Below, piece by piece: positions 21,513-34,868 of a DNA stretch of 64,000 bases. The DNA comes from Pseudomonas mangrovi (GTDB lineage Bacteria; Pseudomonadota; Gammaproteobacteria; Pseudomonadales; Pseudomonadaceae). Position 1 is the first letter of the stretch. Every line of letters begins with the position of its first letter. The notes below the pieces were generated by a model. The model had not been told where the DNA came from and made no database searches. It was given only the letters and a program-made list of their open reading frames with translations. The stretch spans positions 1 through 64,000 of the forward strand of contig NZ_QASN01000019.1 of assembly GCF_003052585.1 (NCBI RefSeq), given 5' to 3'. Made by a program: the position numbers and the translations under genes.

Positions 21513-21612
21513 AGGCACGCTCAAGCTTCCCGCCGCGCCAGGTACGGGCGCCACTGTGGCCTAAGACTTGCCGCTTCCTTTACCATCGCCGCATCCTTCG
21601 ACGGGCAACCCT

Positions 21613-21789
21613 ATGTACATCTATCGACTGGTGCTGATCCTGGTGGTCGGCATCTACCTCTTTTCCCCGGCCATCATGGACTGGTGGATCGACGCCAATG
21701 GCGTCTGGTACCGGCCCTACCTGCTCTGGCTGATCCTGATCGTCGTCACCTTCATCCTCCAGAGCCAGCGCGATGCAGACGAGCTTTAA
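21613..21789 (+). CDS. Small membrane protein upstream of cbrA (CbrX-like)
   Basis: The 58-residue protein has two hydrophobic helices (YRLVLILVVGIYLFSPAIM and PYLLWLILIVVTFIL) and a short charged tail. Its last 17 bases overlap the start of cbrA, so cbrA translation is likely coupled to it. A small gene in this place is known in pseudomonads as cbrX; its protein role is uncertain and coupling may be its main effect. It is preceded by CAACCC with no strong ribosome site. Confidence 0.82.
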   Translation: MYIYRLVLILVVGIYLFSPAIMDWWIDANGVWYRPYLLWLILIVVTFILQSQRDADEL

Positions 21790-24727
21790 CCTCAGCCACC
21801 TGATGCTGATCAGCGTCGCCTACCTGCTGATGCTGTTCGGTATCGCCTGGATCAGCGACCGCGGCCTCATTCCCCGTCGCATCGTCCGTCACCCGCTGAT
21901 CTACACCCTTTCACTGGGCGTCTACGCCAGCGCCTGGGCGTTCTATGGCGCGGTCGGCCTGGCGCACCAGTACGGGTTCGGCTTCCTCTCCAGCTACATG
22001 GGCGTTTCCGGCGCATTCCTGCTGGCGCCGGTGCTGCTCTATCCGATCCTGCGCATCACCCGCACCTACCAGCTGTCCTCGCTGGCGGACCTGTTTGCCT
22101 TTCGCTTCCGCAGCACCTGGGCCGGCGCCCTGACCACGCTGTTCATGCTGATCGGTGTACTGCCGCTGCTGGCCCTGCAGATTCAGGCAGTGACCGACTC
22201 GATCAGCATTCTCACCCGCGACCCGCTGCAGGAGCGTGTCGCGCTGAGCTACTGCGCGCTGATCATGCTGTTCACCATCCTCTTCGGCGCGCGCCACATC
22301 GCCACCCGGGAAAAGCATGAAGGCCTGGTGTTCGCGATTGCCTTCGAGTCGATAGTCAAGCTGATCGCTCTGAGCATCATCGGTGTCTATGCGCTCTATG
22401 CGGTGTTTGGCGGCCTCGACGGCCTGGAGCTGTGGCTGCACCACAACCAGATGACCTTAAGCGACCTGCATACGCCGCTGCAGGAAGGCCCCTGGCGCAC
22501 CCTGCTGCTGGTGTTCTTCGCCTCGGCCATCGTGATGCCGCACATGTATCACATGACCTTCACGGAAAACATCAACCCGCGCGCCATGGTCAGCGCCAGC
22601 TGGGGCTTGCCGCTGTATCTCCTGCTGATGAGCCTGTCGGTGCCGGTGATCCTGTGGGCCGGCCTGGAGCTGAAGGCCGCCACCAACCCCGAGTACTTCA
22701 CGCTGGGGGTCGGCATGGCGGTGAACAGTGACTGGCTGTCGCTGGTGGCCTACGTCGGCGGGCTTTCCGCCTCCAGCGGCCTGATCATCGTCACCACCCT
22801 GGCGCTCTCGGGGATGGCGCTCAACCACCTGGTCCTGCCGCTGTATCAACCGCCGGCGGAAGGCAACATCTACCGCTGGCTGAAATGGACCCGGCGCGCG
22901 CTGATCATGGCGATCATCGCTGCCGGATATGGCTTCTACCTGCTGCTCGGTTCGCGCCAGGATCTCTCCAACCTGGGCATCGTCGCCTTCGTCGCGACCC
23001 TGCAGTTCCTCCCCGGCGTCCTCTCGGTCCTGTACTGGCCGGCCGCGAACCGGCGCGGTTTCCTCGCCGGGCTGCTGGCGGGCATCGGGGTCTGGGTGGC
23101 AAGCATGCTGCTGCCGTTGATCACCGAACTGCAGGGCATCTATATCCCGCTGTTCAACCTGATCTACGTGCTCGACGACACCAGCTGGCACCTGGCGGCC
23201 ATCGCCTCGCTCGCGGCCAACGTCCTGGTCTTCGCCCTGGTGTCGCTGTTCACCGATTCCGCACCGGAGGAAATCAGCGCGGCGGAAGCCTGTGCCGTGG
23301 ACAACGTGCGCCGTCCCCAGCGCCGCGAGCTGATCGTCATGTCGCCGCAGGAATTCGTCACCCAACTGGCCAAGCCGCTCGGCGCGCCCAGCGCCCAGCG
23401 CGAAGTGGATACCGCCCTGCGCGACCTCTCGCTGCCCTTCGACGAGCACCGCCCCTACGCGCTGCGGCGCCTGCGCGATCGCATCGAGGCAAACCTGTCC
23501 GGGCTGATGGGCCCCAGCGTGGCCCAGGACATAGTCGCGACCTTCCTGCCCTACAAGACCGGCAATGAAGCCTATGTCACCGAGGACATCCATTTCATCG
23601 AGAGCCGTCTTGAGGACTACCGCTCGCGCCTGACCGGCCTTGCCGCAGAACTCGATGCCCTGCGCCGCTACCACCGCCAGACCCTGCAGGAGCTGCCCAT
23701 GGGTGTCTGCTCGCTGGCCAAGGATCAGGAGATCCTGATGTGGAACCGGGCCATGGAGGAGCTGACCGGCATCCCGGCGCAGCGTGTGCTCGGTTCGCGC
23801 CTGAATACCGTAGGCGCACCCTGGGAAGGCCTGCTGGAGAACTTCATCAACCTGCCCGACCAGCACCTGCACAAGCAGCGACTGCCGTTCGATGGCCAGA
23901 CCCGCTGGCTCAACCTGCACAAGGCGGCGATCGACGAGCCGCTGGCGCCGGGCAATACCGGCCTGGTGCTGCTGGTCGAGGACCTCACCGAGACCCAGCT
24001 GCTGGAGGATCGCCTGGTGCACTCGGAACGACTGGCCAGCATCGGTCGCCTGGCCGCCGGTGTCGCCCACGAGATCGGCAACCCGGTCACCGGCATCGCC
24101 TGCCTGGCGCAGAATCTGCGCGAGGAAGAGGAAGAGAACGAGGAAATCCGCGAAATCAGCAACCAGATCATCGAACAGACCAAGCGCATCTCGCGGATCG
24201 TCCAGTCGCTGATGAGCTTCGCCCACGCCGGCGCCCATCGCCAGAGCGACGAGCCGGTCAACCTGGCGCAGATCAGCCGCGACGCGATTGCCCTGCTGTC
24301 GCTGAACCGGCGCAGCGTCGAGGTCGAGTACTTCAACCTCTGCGACCCCGACCACTGGGCCGTGGGCGACACCCAGCGCCTCGGTCAGGTAGTGGTCAAC
24401 CTGCTCTCCAACGCCCGCGACGCCTCCCCTCCCGGCAGCGCGATACGGGTTCGCAGCGAAGCCTCGGAACAGACGGTGACGCTGCTGGTGGAGGATGAAG
24501 GCAGCGGAATTCCACAGGCGATCATCGACCGACTGTTCGAGCCGTTCTTCACCACCAAGGACCCCGGCGAGGGGACCGGGCTGGGGCTCGCACTGGTCTA
24601 TTCAATCGTTGAAGAGCATTATGGACAGATAACAATCGACAGCCCGGCCGATCCGGAGCACCAGCGTGGCACCCGTGTCCGGGTGACACTGCCGCGGCAT
24701 GTCGAGGCGACGTCCCCCGAGAATTGA
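21773..24727 (+). CDS. cbrA: Sensor histidine kinase CbrA
   Basis: CbrA is the sensor of the CbrAB system, which governs carbon/nitrogen balance. The 984-residue protein has an N-terminal sodium/solute symporter-like domain with about 13 helices (to about residue 500), a linker, a PAS domain (about 640-750), a HisKA domain with phospho-acceptor His766 in VAHEIGNPVTG, and a HATPase domain (NLLSNARDASPPGS, GTGLGLALVYSIVEEHYG). The transporter domain takes up histidine in some species; that activity is not provable here. cbrB follows 18 bases later. Confidence 0.95.
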   Translation: MQTSFNLSHLMLISVAYLLMLFGIAWISDRGLIPRRIVRHPLIYTLSLGVYASAWAFYGAVGLAHQYGFGFLSSYMGVSGAFLLAPVLLYPILRITRTYQLSSLADLFAFRFRSTWAGALTTLFMLIGVLPLLALQIQAVTDSISILTRDPLQERVALSYCALIMLFTILFGARHIATREKHEGLVFAIAFESIVKLIALSIIGVYALYAVFGGLDGLELWLHHNQMTLSDLHTPLQEGPWRTLLLVFFASAIVMPHMYHMTFTENINPRAMVSASWGLPLYLLLMSLSVPVILWAGLELKAATNPEYFTLGVGMAVNSDWLSLVAYVGGLSASSGLIIVTTLALSGMALNHLVLPLYQPPAEGNIYRWLKWTRRALIMAIIAAGYGFYLLLGSRQDLSNLGIVAFVATLQFLPGVLSVLYWPAANRRGFLAGLLAGIGVWVASMLLPLITELQGIYIPLFNLIYVLDDTSWHLAAIASLAANVLVFALVSLFTDSAPEEISAAEACAVDNVRRPQRRELIVMSPQEFVTQLAKPLGAPSAQREVDTALRDLSLPFDEHRPYALRRLRDRIEANLSGLMGPSVAQDIVATFLPYKTGNEAYVTEDIHFIESRLEDYRSRLTGLAAELDALRRYHRQTLQELPMGVCSLAKDQEILMWNRAMEELTGIPAQRVLGSRLNTVGAPWEGLLENFINLPDQHLHKQRLPFDGQTRWLNLHKAAIDEPLAPGNTGLVLLVEDLTETQLLEDRLVHSERLASIGRLAAGVAHEIGNPVTGIACLAQNLREEEEENEEIREISNQIIEQTKRISRIVQSLMSFAHAGAHRQSDEPVNLAQISRDAIALLSLNRRSVEVEYFNLCDPDHWAVGDTQRLGQVVVNLLSNARDASPPGSAIRVRSEASEQTVTLLVEDEGSGIPQAIIDRLFEPFFTTKDPGEGTGLGLALVYSIVEEHYGQITIDSPADPEHQRGTRVRVTLPRHVEATSPEN

Positions 24728-24745
24728 GATCGTCGAGAGAAGCGA

Positions 24746-26161
<1,416 letters not shown>

Positions 26162-26189
26162 AATCCGCGTGCCAGACGCGGCGCACGCC

Positions 26190-26215
26190 TGTTACCGGCG
26201 CGACCGCGAGTAACA
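26190..26215 (+). promoter_or_regulatory. CbrB upstream activator site for crcZ
   Basis: TGTTAC, 14 bases, GTAACA forms a perfect 6-bp inverted repeat, the form I recall for CbrB binding sites. It lies about 100 bases before the sigma-54 promoter and overlaps the start of the cbrB terminator region. A further GTAAC half-site occurs at 26231-26235. Confidence 0.8.
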
Positions 26216-26216
26216 G

Positions 26217-26253
26217 AGCCGGGGCCTACAGTAACGGGGCCCCGGCTTTTTTT
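26217..26253 (+). terminator. cbrB terminator
   Basis: The stem AGCCGGGGCC/GGCCCCGGCT with an 11-base loop is followed by seven T, about 55 bases past the cbrB stop. Confidence 0.9.
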
Positions 26254-26312
26254 CGCCCTCACCCCACCCTGCAAAAGCATCAAACCATTGATATTAAAGG
26301 GATTTTAAAAAC

Positions 26313-26328
26313 TGGCACGGCAAATGCT
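26313..26328 (+). promoter_or_regulatory. crcZ: Sigma-54 promoter of crcZ
   Basis: TGGCACG, four bases, ATGCT keeps the invariant GG at -24 and GC at -12 with the correct 10-base spacing. Only one position of the -12 box (ATGC for TTGC) departs from consensus. With the CbrB site about 100 bases upstream this is a complete sigma-54 promoter. Confidence 0.85.
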
Positions 26329-26338
26329 ATATCTCTGG

Positions 26339-26692
26339 CACAACAACAACAAAAACCAGTACCCAAAACAAGAACAACAGACACGACTCCAGACCAACAA
26401 GAACAAGAACGACGGAGGCGCAGCTAACTGATTTTTTTGGAGAGGACACGCAACCGGGGCAACCCGCTTCAGCTCAGCAACAACAAGACTGCATAGAAGC
26501 AGCTGACGAGCCGAAGAGATCACGGACCGATCATTGCACCATCAGCTTCCAAAGCAATCCGTTCGCTCTTGGTTTTCATCATGGAAACCGCAAGAAAAGC
26601 CGGGAAGACAATAAAAACAAGATTCCCGTCATAACAATAAGAACAGAGCAGGCAACTCAATTGGTTGCGGGGAGGCGAAATGCCTCCCCGCC
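26339..26692 (+). ncRNA. crcZ: CrcZ, sRNA that titrates Hfq/Crc
   Basis: The 650-base gap between cbrB and pcnB holds no protein gene. It has a CbrB site, a sigma-54 promoter and A-rich repeats of the catabolite-activity form AANAANAA at 26342-26349, 26370-26377, 26396-26409, 26479-26486 and 26633-26643. CrcZ relieves carbon catabolite repression by sequestering Hfq-Crc through such motifs. The cbrB-crcZ-pcnB order is the known one. The 3' end is placed at a 9-bp hairpin (26668-26690) without a U tract, so it is approximate. Confidence 0.9.
26668..26690 (+). terminator. Probable 3' hairpin of crcZ
   Basis: A perfect CGGGGAGGC/GCCTCCCCG stem with a GAAAT loop. The following bases are CCAACTTCCCCC, with no U run, so termination is inferred. 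Confidence 0.55.
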
Positions 26693-26810
26693 AACTTCCC
26701 CCTCCGACACCACCCGCACCTGCACCTAATCCGCAACAGATGCTAGACTCCGCGCGCAAACCGCGGCCGGACTCGCTTACGGCCAGTCACTCTCCCAGAC
26801 AGTGCCACTC

Positions 26811-28196
26811 ATGCTGAAGAAGCTGTTCAAGTCCCTCCGCTCTCCCCTGCGCCGTGCCCAGCATATCCGCAGCACGCCAGAAGTTCTGACCGACCACCAG
26901 CATTCCCTGAGCCGCGGCCAACTCAGTCGCAACGCCGTCAGCGTCGTGGATCGCCTGCAGAAAGCCGGTTACCAGGCTTATCTGGTCGGCGGCTGCGTAC
27001 GCGATCTGATGCTCGGCATCACGCCCAAGGACTTCGACGTCGCCACCAGCGCCACGCCTGAGCAGGTCCGCGCCGAGTTTCGCAATGCCCGCGTGATCGG
27101 TCGCCGCTTCAAGCTGGTCCACGTGCACTTCGGCCGCGAGATCATCGAAGTGGCCACCTTCCGTGCCAATCATCCGGAAGGTGACGACGAGGACGACAAC
27201 CTGTCCTCACGCAACGCCAGCGGCCGCATCCTGCGTGACAACGTCTACGGCACTCTGGAAGACGACGCACAGCGCCGCGACTTCACCATCAATGCGCTCT
27301 ATTACGACTCCGGCACCGGCCGCATTCTCGATTACGCCAAGGGCGTGCACGACATTCGCAACCAGTTGGTGCGCCTGATCGGCAACCCGGAACAGCGCTT
27401 CCTCGAAGATCCCGTGCGCATGCTGCGGGCGATCCGCTTCGCCGCCAAGCTGGACTTCGACATCGAGCGCCACACTGCCGAACCCATCGAGCGACTGGCA
27501 CCGATGCTGCGCGACATTCCGGCGGCGCGCCTGTTCGACGAAGTACTCAAGCTGTTCCTGGCCGGCCAGGCCGAACGCACCTTCGAGCTGCTGCTCGACT
27601 ACGACCTGTTCGCCCCGCTGTTCCCGGCCGCGGCCGAGGCACTCGAGGACAACCCCGACTACAGCTACGAGCTGATCAGCCTGGCACTGGCCAATACTGA
27701 CGAACGCATCGCCCAGGGCAAACCGGTCACCCCGGCCTTTCTGTTCGCCGCGCTGCTCTGGCCTGCCCTGCCGGCACGCGTACTGGCACAGCAGGACCGC
27801 GGCCTGCCGCCGATCCCGGCGATGCAGGAAGCCGCCCACGAACTGATCGCCGAGCAGTGCCGACGGATCGCCATTCCCAAGCGTTTCACCCTGCCGATCA
27901 AGGAAATCTGGGACATGCAGGAGCGCCTGCCCAGGCGCAGCGGCAAACGCGCCGACCTGCTGCTGGAGAACCCGCGCTTCCGCGCCGGCTACGACTTCCT
28001 GCTGCTGCGCGAAAGCGCCGGCGAACAGACCGGTGGCCTCGGTGACTGGTGGACCCGCTACCAGGAGGTCAGCGACAGCGAGCGCCGCGAGATGATTCGC
28101 AACCTTGGCAGCCGCGAGGAAGGCGCTGCTCCACGCAAGCGCCGGCGCAGCGGCGCCCGGCGCAAGCCGGCTGGTTCGGCCCCCGCCGCCGAGTAG
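26811..28196 (+). CDS. pcnB: Poly(A) polymerase I
   Basis: PcnB adds 3' poly(A) tails that mark RNAs for decay. The protein has 461 residues from ATG 26811 (MLKKLFKSLRSPLRRAQ, the family start; a GTG at 26802 is also in frame). It has the class II nucleotidyltransferase motif GGCVRDLMLG and catalytic aspartates in DFDVAT, the RRDFTINAL block, and a basic C-terminal tail (RKRRRSGARRKP) for RNA binding. folK follows at once, as in related genomes. Confidence 0.95.
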   Translation: MLKKLFKSLRSPLRRAQHIRSTPEVLTDHQHSLSRGQLSRNAVSVVDRLQKAGYQAYLVGGCVRDLMLGITPKDFDVATSATPEQVRAEFRNARVIGRRFKLVHVHFGREIIEVATFRANHPEGDDEDDNLSSRNASGRILRDNVYGTLEDDAQRRDFTINALYYDSGTGRILDYAKGVHDIRNQLVRLIGNPEQRFLEDPVRMLRAIRFAAKLDFDIERHTAEPIERLAPMLRDIPAARLFDEVLKLFLAGQAERTFELLLDYDLFAPLFPAAAEALEDNPDYSYELISLALANTDERIAQGKPVTPAFLFAALLWPALPARVLAQQDRGLPPIPAMQEAAHELIAEQCRRIAIPKRFTLPIKEIWDMQERLPRRSGKRADLLLENPRFRAGYDFLLLRESAGEQTGGLGDWWTRYQEVSDSERREMIRNLGSREEGAAPRKRRRSGARRKPAGSAPAAE

Positions 28197-28197
28197 C

Positions 28198-28701
28198 ATG
28201 GAACTCGCCTACATCGGACTGGGCAGCAATCTCGGCGAACCCGAGGCGCAGCTTCGCGCTGCACTCGATGCCCTGGGTGCGCTACCCGCCAGCCAGCTCG
28301 TACAGACGTCCTCACTGTACTCCAGCGCCCCGCTCGGCCCGGCCGACCAGCCACGTTACGTGAATGCGGTAGCGGCGCTACGAACCGACCTGTCGCCGCT
28401 GGCCCTGCTCGACGCACTCCAGCACATCGAACAGACCCAGGGCCGGGTACGCAAGGCCGAACGCTGGGGCCCACGCACACTCGATCTCGACATCCTGCTG
28501 TTCGGCCAGCAGCGCCTCGACCTGCCGCGCCTGCAGGTACCGCACTACCACATGCACCTGCGCGCCTTCGTCCTCTACCCGCTGGCGGAGATCGTCGGCG
28601 AGCAGTTCCTGCTGCCGGACGGCCAGCGCCTGAGCGCCCTGTTACGCGCCTGCCCGGCAGGTGACCTGCAGCGCCTTCCCGCCGCTGGCGAGGCCAGGTA
28701 A
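28198..28701 (+). CDS. folK: 6-hydroxymethyl-7,8-dihydropterin pyrophosphokinase
   Basis: FolK transfers pyrophosphate from ATP to the pterin in folate synthesis, the step before FolP (also in this window at 54301). The 167-residue protein shows YIGLGSNLGEPEAQL, RWGPRTLDLDILLFG with the two magnesium-binding aspartates, and PHYHMHLRAFVLYPL. The ATG at 28198 comes one base after the pcnB stop, which explains the lack of a separate promoter; a longer frame lies inside pcnB. Confidence 0.96.
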   Translation: MELAYIGLGSNLGEPEAQLRAALDALGALPASQLVQTSSLYSSAPLGPADQPRYVNAVAALRTDLSPLALLDALQHIEQTQGRVRKAERWGPRTLDLDILLFGQQRLDLPRLQVPHYHMHLRAFVLYPLAEIVGEQFLLPDGQRLSALLRACPAGDLQRLPAAGEAR

Positions 28702-28805
28702 CCGGGTAACAACGCCGGTAACACTCGCAATTGACTTGCCCCGCGCCCATCGGGACTATAGGCGTCCCGTTGCCCGGACCCGAAGGTCCGACAGAGGAGC
28801 GCCCC

Positions 28806-29606
28806 ATGCCAGATGTCACCCTGACCACCCTGCAAAGCCTCAAGCAGAAGGGCGAGAAGATCGTCATGCTGACCTGCTACGACGCCATCTTCGCCAAGAC
28901 CGCCAGCGAAGCCGGCGTGGAGATGCTGCTGATCGGCGACTCGCTGGGGATGGTCCTGCAAGGACATGACAGCACCCTCCCCGTCACGGTCGCAGACATG
29001 GCCTACCACACTGCCTGCGTCAAACGTGGCAACCGCGGCGCGATGATCGTCGCCGACCTGCCGTTCATGGCCAACGCGACCCTCGAGCAGACCCTGAACA
29101 ATTCCGCCGAGCTGATGCGCGCCGGCGCGCACATGGTCAAGGTCGAAGGTGCCGGCTGGCTGGCCGAGTCGATCCGCCTGCTCGCCGAGCGCGGCATCCC
29201 GGTCTGCGCCCATCTGGGCCTGACACCGCAATCGGTGAACGTGTTCGGCGGCTACAAGGTGCAGGGGCGCCAGGAGGAACAGGCGCGCCAGATGATCGAA
29301 GACGCCAGGGCGCTGGAAGCGGCCGGCGCCGCCATGCTGCTGCTCGAATGCGTACCCAGCAGCCTCGGTGCGGCGGTCAGCCAGGCGGTGCGGATTCCGG
29401 TGATCGGCATCGGTGCCGGCAGTGAAACCGATGGCCAGGTGCTGGTCCTGCACGACATGCTCGGCCTATCCCTTGGAGGCCGCGCGCCCAAGTTCGTGAA
29501 GAACTTCATGGCCGAACAGAACGACATCCCCGGCGCCATCGGTGCCTACGTCAAGGCGGTGAAGGACGTCAGCTTCCCCGCAGCAGAACACGGATTCTCC
29601 GCATGA
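28806..29606 (+). CDS. panB: 3-methyl-2-oxobutanoate hydroxymethyltransferase
   Basis: PanB makes ketopantoate from 2-oxoisovalerate and methylene-tetrahydrofolate, the first step to pantothenate. The 266-residue protein has the metal-binding [10 protein letters not shown] and the catalytic-glutamate region [10 protein letters not shown], and it starts at ATG 28806 with GAGGAG upstream. It overlaps panC by 4 bases. 2-Oxoisovalerate comes from the ilv pathway encoded at 2.8-6.1 kb, but the two clusters are far apart. Confidence 0.97.
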   Translation: MPDVTLTTLQSLKQKGEKIVMLTCYDAIFAKTASEAGVEMLLIGDSLGMVLQGHDSTLPVTVADMAYHTACVKRGNRGAMIVADLPFMANATLEQTLNNSAELMRAGAHMVKVEGAGWLAESIRLLAERGIPVCAHLGLTPQSVNVFGGYKVQGRQEEQARQMIEDARALEAAGAAMLLLECVPSSLGAAVSQAVRIPVIGIGAGSETDGQVLVLHDMLGLSLGGRAPKFVKNFMAEQNDIPGAIGAYVKAVKDVSFPAAEHGFSA

Positions 29607-30469
29607 AAACCGTTTCCAGCGTGCGCGAGCTGCGCGCCGCCGTCGCCGAGGCTCGCGCCGCCGGCAAACGCGTCGGCCTGGTGCCGACCATGGGCAATCT
29701 GCACAGCGGCCATGCGGCACTGGTACGCCGCGCCACCCAGTTGGCAGACTTCGTGGTGGCGAGCATCTTCGTCAATCCCATGCAGTTCGGCGCAAATGAA
29801 GATCTGGACAAGTACCCACGCACCCTCGCCGCCGACCAGGAAACCTTGTTCGAAGCCGGTTGCGACCTGCTCTTTGCGCCGACAGTGGCGGAGATGTATC
29901 CACGCGGCATGCAGGGTCAGACCCGGGTCAGCGTCCCGGGCGTTTCCGAAGGGTTGTGTGGCGGCAGTCGGCCCGGCCACTTCGATGGTGTCTCTACCGT
30001 GGTCTGCAAACTGTTCAACATGGCCCTGCCTGACCTCGCCGTGTTTGGCGAAAAGGACTTCCAGCAGCTTGCCGTCATCCGCCGCATGGTCAGCGACCTG
30101 AACATGCCGATCGAGATCTTCGGCGAACCCACAGTACGGGCCGAGGACGGCCTGGCGCTGTCCTCGCGCAACGGCTACCTGACGGCAGAGCAGCGCGCCG
30201 CGGCACCACGGCTGTACGCCACCCTGATGCAGATGGCGGCAAGGCTGCGTGACGGCAAGAGCGACATTTCCGCCCTGATCCGTGACGGCGCCAGGCAGCT
30301 CGAAGAGGCCGGCCTGCGCCCCGACTACCTGGAAGTTCGCGAGGCCAGCAATCTGCAACCTGCGACCCTTGAGGATCGCCATTGCGTGATCCTGGCCGCG
30401 GCCTACCTGGGCACGACTCGCCTGATCGACAATCTCGCCGTGGATCTCGGCGATTCGGCAAAGTCCTGA
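29603..30469 (+). CDS. panC: Pantothenate synthetase
   Basis: PanC condenses pantoate and beta-alanine with ATP through a pantoyl-adenylate. The 288-residue protein has the HIGH-like [33 protein letters not shown] and the KMSKS-like ALSSRNGYL. The ATG overlaps the panB stop (ATGA), so translation is coupled. panD follows after about 125 bases and supplies beta-alanine. Confidence 0.97.
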   Translation: MKTVSSVRELRAAVAEARAAGKRVGLVPTMGNLHSGHAALVRRATQLADFVVASIFVNPMQFGANEDLDKYPRTLAADQETLFEAGCDLLFAPTVAEMYPRGMQGQTRVSVPGVSEGLCGGSRPGHFDGVSTVVCKLFNMALPDLAVFGEKDFQQLAVIRRMVSDLNMPIEIFGEPTVRAEDGLALSSRNGYLTAEQRAAAPRLYATLMQMAARLRDGKSDISALIRDGARQLEEAGLRPDYLEVREASNLQPATLEDRHCVILAAAYLGTTRLIDNLAVDLGDSAKS

Positions 30470-30595
30470 CGACTTTGCCGCCAGCGCCAGGAACGGCGCG
30501 CAAGCAACCTGACACACGGGCCAACGTGACCTTGATCACCGTTCCCGGTTCGGGCAAACTCAGCCGCCGCTTGTGGACCTGATGAGGAAACCGCC

Positions 30596-30976
30596 ATGCA
30601 AGCCATCATGCTCAAAGCCAAACTGCACCGTGCCGAAGTGACTCACTCCGTGCTCGACTATGAAGGCTCGTGCGCCATCGACGGGGAATGGCTCGATCTG
30701 GCGGGTATTCGCGAATACGAGCAGATTCAGATCTACAACATCGACAACGGCGAGCGCTTCACCACCTACGCCATCCGTGGCGAGGAAGGCTCGAAGATGA
30801 TCTCGGTCAACGGCGCCGCAGCGCACAAAGCCGCAGTCGGCAACCGTGTGATCATCTGCGCCTACGCCAATTACAGCGAAGCCGAGCTGGTCAATTTCAA
30901 GCCACGCATGCTGTACATGGCACCGGGCAATCAGCTCAGCCACACCAGCAACGCGATTCCGGTTCAGGTTGCCTGA
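30596..30976 (+). CDS. panD: Aspartate 1-decarboxylase
   Basis: PanD decarboxylates aspartate to beta-alanine for pantothenate. The 126-residue proenzyme cleaves itself between Gly24 and Ser25 (YEGSCAID), which creates the pyruvoyl group; both residues are present, along with the Tyr58/Arg54-region TYAIRGEEG. It ends the panBCD cluster with a terminator about 35 bases downstream. Confidence 0.97.
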   Translation: MQAIMLKAKLHRAEVTHSVLDYEGSCAIDGEWLDLAGIREYEQIQIYNIDNGERFTTYAIRGEEGSKMISVNGAAAHKAAVGNRVIICAYANYSEAELVNFKPRMLYMAPGNQLSHTSNAIPVQVA

Positions 30977-31008
30977 GCCCCCACGGCCACGCCTGAGCCG
31001 CTAGACTG

Positions 31009-31035
31009 AAAAGCCCGGAACACTCCGGGCTTTTT
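31009..31035 (+). terminator. panD terminator
   Basis: The stem AAGCCCGGA/TCCGGGCTT with an ACAC loop is followed by a T tract. Confidence 0.88.
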
Positions 31036-31075
31036 CATGTTCCAAGCAGGCTCAAGCACAAGGAAGCCGTAGCCG

Positions 31076-32740
31076 ATGGCCTATTACCAGCATCCCGTCG
31101 ACGTCACCAGCCTGCCGGCCTGGCAGGCGCTCAGCCAGCATCGCGAAGCCATGCAGACATTCAGTCTGCGCAACGCCTTCCAGCAGAACAGCCAACGTTT
31201 CCAGCAGTTTTCTCTGAGCTGTTGCGGGTTGTTCCTGGACTACTCGAAGAACCTGGTCGATCAGGAAACCCGCGACCTGCTGGTAAGGCTGGCGCGCGAG
31301 TCACGGCTGGAGCAGTCGATCCAGGCGCTGTTCGCAGGCGAGCCGGTGAACGGCTCGGAGCAGCGCCCGGCACTGCACACAGCGCTGCGCCGGCCAATGG
31401 GCGATGCGTTGGTAGTGGATGGCGAAAACATCATGCCCGAGGTGCATCGGGTGCTGAACAAGATGACCGAGCTGGTCGGGCGGATCCACAACGGCTTGTG
31501 GCGTGGCTACAACGAACAGCCGATCACCGACGTAGTGAACATCGGCATCGGCGGCTCCTTCCTCGGCCCGCAACTGGTCTCCGAAGCACTGTTGCCCTTT
31601 GCCCAGAAGGGTGTGCGCTGCCACTACCTGGCGAACATCGACGGCAGCGAATTCCACGCCCTGTCGGCGCGCCTGCGCGCCGAGACCACCCTGTTCATCG
31701 TCTCGTCGAAATCCTTCACCACCCTGGAGACGCTGAAGAACGCCATGGCGGCGCGCAGCTGGTACCTGGCCCAGGGCGGCTCGGAGGCCGAACTGCACCG
31801 CCATTTCATTGCCGTGACCAGCAACCTGGAGGCGGCCGAAGCCTTCGGCATGCACGCGGAAAACATCTTTCCCATGTGGGACTGGGTCGGCGGGCGCTAC
31901 TCGCTGTGGTCGGCAATCGGCCTGCCCATTGCTCTGGCCGTCGGCATGTCCAATTTCAAGGAACTGCTCGCCGGCGCCCACGCCATGGACGAGCACTTCC
32001 AGTCGGCACCCTTCGAGCAGAACATGCCGGTCATTCTCGGCCTGCTGGGCATCTGGTACGGAAACTTCTGGGACGCCCAGAGCCACGCGATCCTGCCTTA
32101 CGACCACTATCTGCGAAACATCACCAAGCATCTGCAGCAGCTGGACATGGAGTCCAACGGCAAGAGCGTGCGCCAGGACGGCAGCCCGGTCAGCTGCGAC
32201 AGCGGCCCGGTGATCTGGGGCGGTGTCGGCTGCAACGGCCAGCATGCCTACCACCAGCTGCTGCACCAGGGCACTCAGCTGATTCCGGCCGACTTCATCG
32301 TCCCGGTGGTCAGCTACAACCCGGTCGCCGACCACCATCAGTGGCTGTATGCCAACTGCCTGTCGCAGAGCCAGGCGCTGATGCTCGGCAAATCGCGCGA
32401 AGAGGCCGAGGCCGAGCTGCGCGCCAAGGGCATGAGCGAGGATGAGGTGCAGCGCCTGGCGCCGCACAAGGTGATTCCCGGCAACCGGCCGAGCAACACC
32501 CTGGTGCTCGATCGCATCAGTCCCCGCCGACTCGGCGCGCTGGTCGCGCTCTACGAGCACAAGGTGTTCGTGCAGAGCGCCATCTGGGGCATCAATGCCT
32601 TCGACCAGTGGGGCGTGGAGCTGGGCAAGGAGCTCGGCCGCAATGTCTACCAGGGGCTGACCAGCTTCGAGCCGGCGCCCGCAGCGGACGGTTCGACCCA
32701 GGGCCTGATCGACTTCTTCCGCGGCCGCCATCGCGGCTGA
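31076..32740 (+). CDS. pgi: Glucose-6-phosphate isomerase
   Basis: Pgi interconverts glucose-6-phosphate and fructose-6-phosphate. In pseudomonads lacking 6-phosphofructokinase it serves gluconeogenesis and the cyclic Entner-Doudoroff route. The 554-residue protein has [44 protein letters not shown] and GVELGKELG, all family signatures. The ATG is preceded by AAGGAAG. It lies between panD and acs without overlap. Confidence 0.97.
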   Translation: MAYYQHPVDVTSLPAWQALSQHREAMQTFSLRNAFQQNSQRFQQFSLSCCGLFLDYSKNLVDQETRDLLVRLARESRLEQSIQALFAGEPVNGSEQRPALHTALRRPMGDALVVDGENIMPEVHRVLNKMTELVGRIHNGLWRGYNEQPITDVVNIGIGGSFLGPQLVSEALLPFAQKGVRCHYLANIDGSEFHALSARLRAETTLFIVSSKSFTTLETLKNAMAARSWYLAQGGSEAELHRHFIAVTSNLEAAEAFGMHAENIFPMWDWVGGRYSLWSAIGLPIALAVGMSNFKELLAGAHAMDEHFQSAPFEQNMPVILGLLGIWYGNFWDAQSHAILPYDHYLRNITKHLQQLDMESNGKSVRQDGSPVSCDSGPVIWGGVGCNGQHAYHQLLHQGTQLIPADFIVPVVSYNPVADHHQWLYANCLSQSQALMLGKSREEAEAELRAKGMSEDEVQRLAPHKVIPGNRPSNTLVLDRISPRRLGALVALYEHKVFVQSAIWGINAFDQWGVELGKELGRNVYQGLTSFEPAPAADGSTQGLIDFFRGRHRG

Positions 32741-32870
32741 GCAACCGCCTCATCCCAGGCGCTCTGGTCTAAGCTCACTGCTACGATCCGGGCGTCCTGG
32801 ATCGACTGGCCGAGCGCACTGACGCCCCAGTCATCGGTCCCGCCTACTCCCTTGCGCATCGCACAATCAC

Positions 32871-32878
32871 AACAAGAA
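32871..32878 (+). promoter_or_regulatory. Catabolite-activity motif at the acs ribosome site
   Basis: AACAAGAA fits the Hfq/Crc motif AANAANAA. It merges with the Shine-Dalgarno AGAAGGG and lies 10 bases before the acs ATG, the position where Hfq-Crc blocks translation. Confidence 0.6.
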
Positions 32879-32888
32879 GGGCTTCGAC

Positions 32889-34826
<1,938 letters not shown>

Positions 34827-34868
34827 AATCTGCGCCTTGCGGGCGACCGCTGCCGCCAGGAGAGCATC

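Noticed and set aside
22457..24355. 632-codon open frame antisense to cbrA
   Set aside because: Same codon-bias effect; composition rich in Gln, His, Asp and Arg without membrane or domain features, while cbrA is unmistakable.
26333..26660. A-rich repeats between cbrB and pcnB as a CRISPR array or microsatellite
   Set aside because: Units are irregular AANAANAA motifs with no constant spacer length; the sigma-54 promoter and neighbours identify CrcZ.
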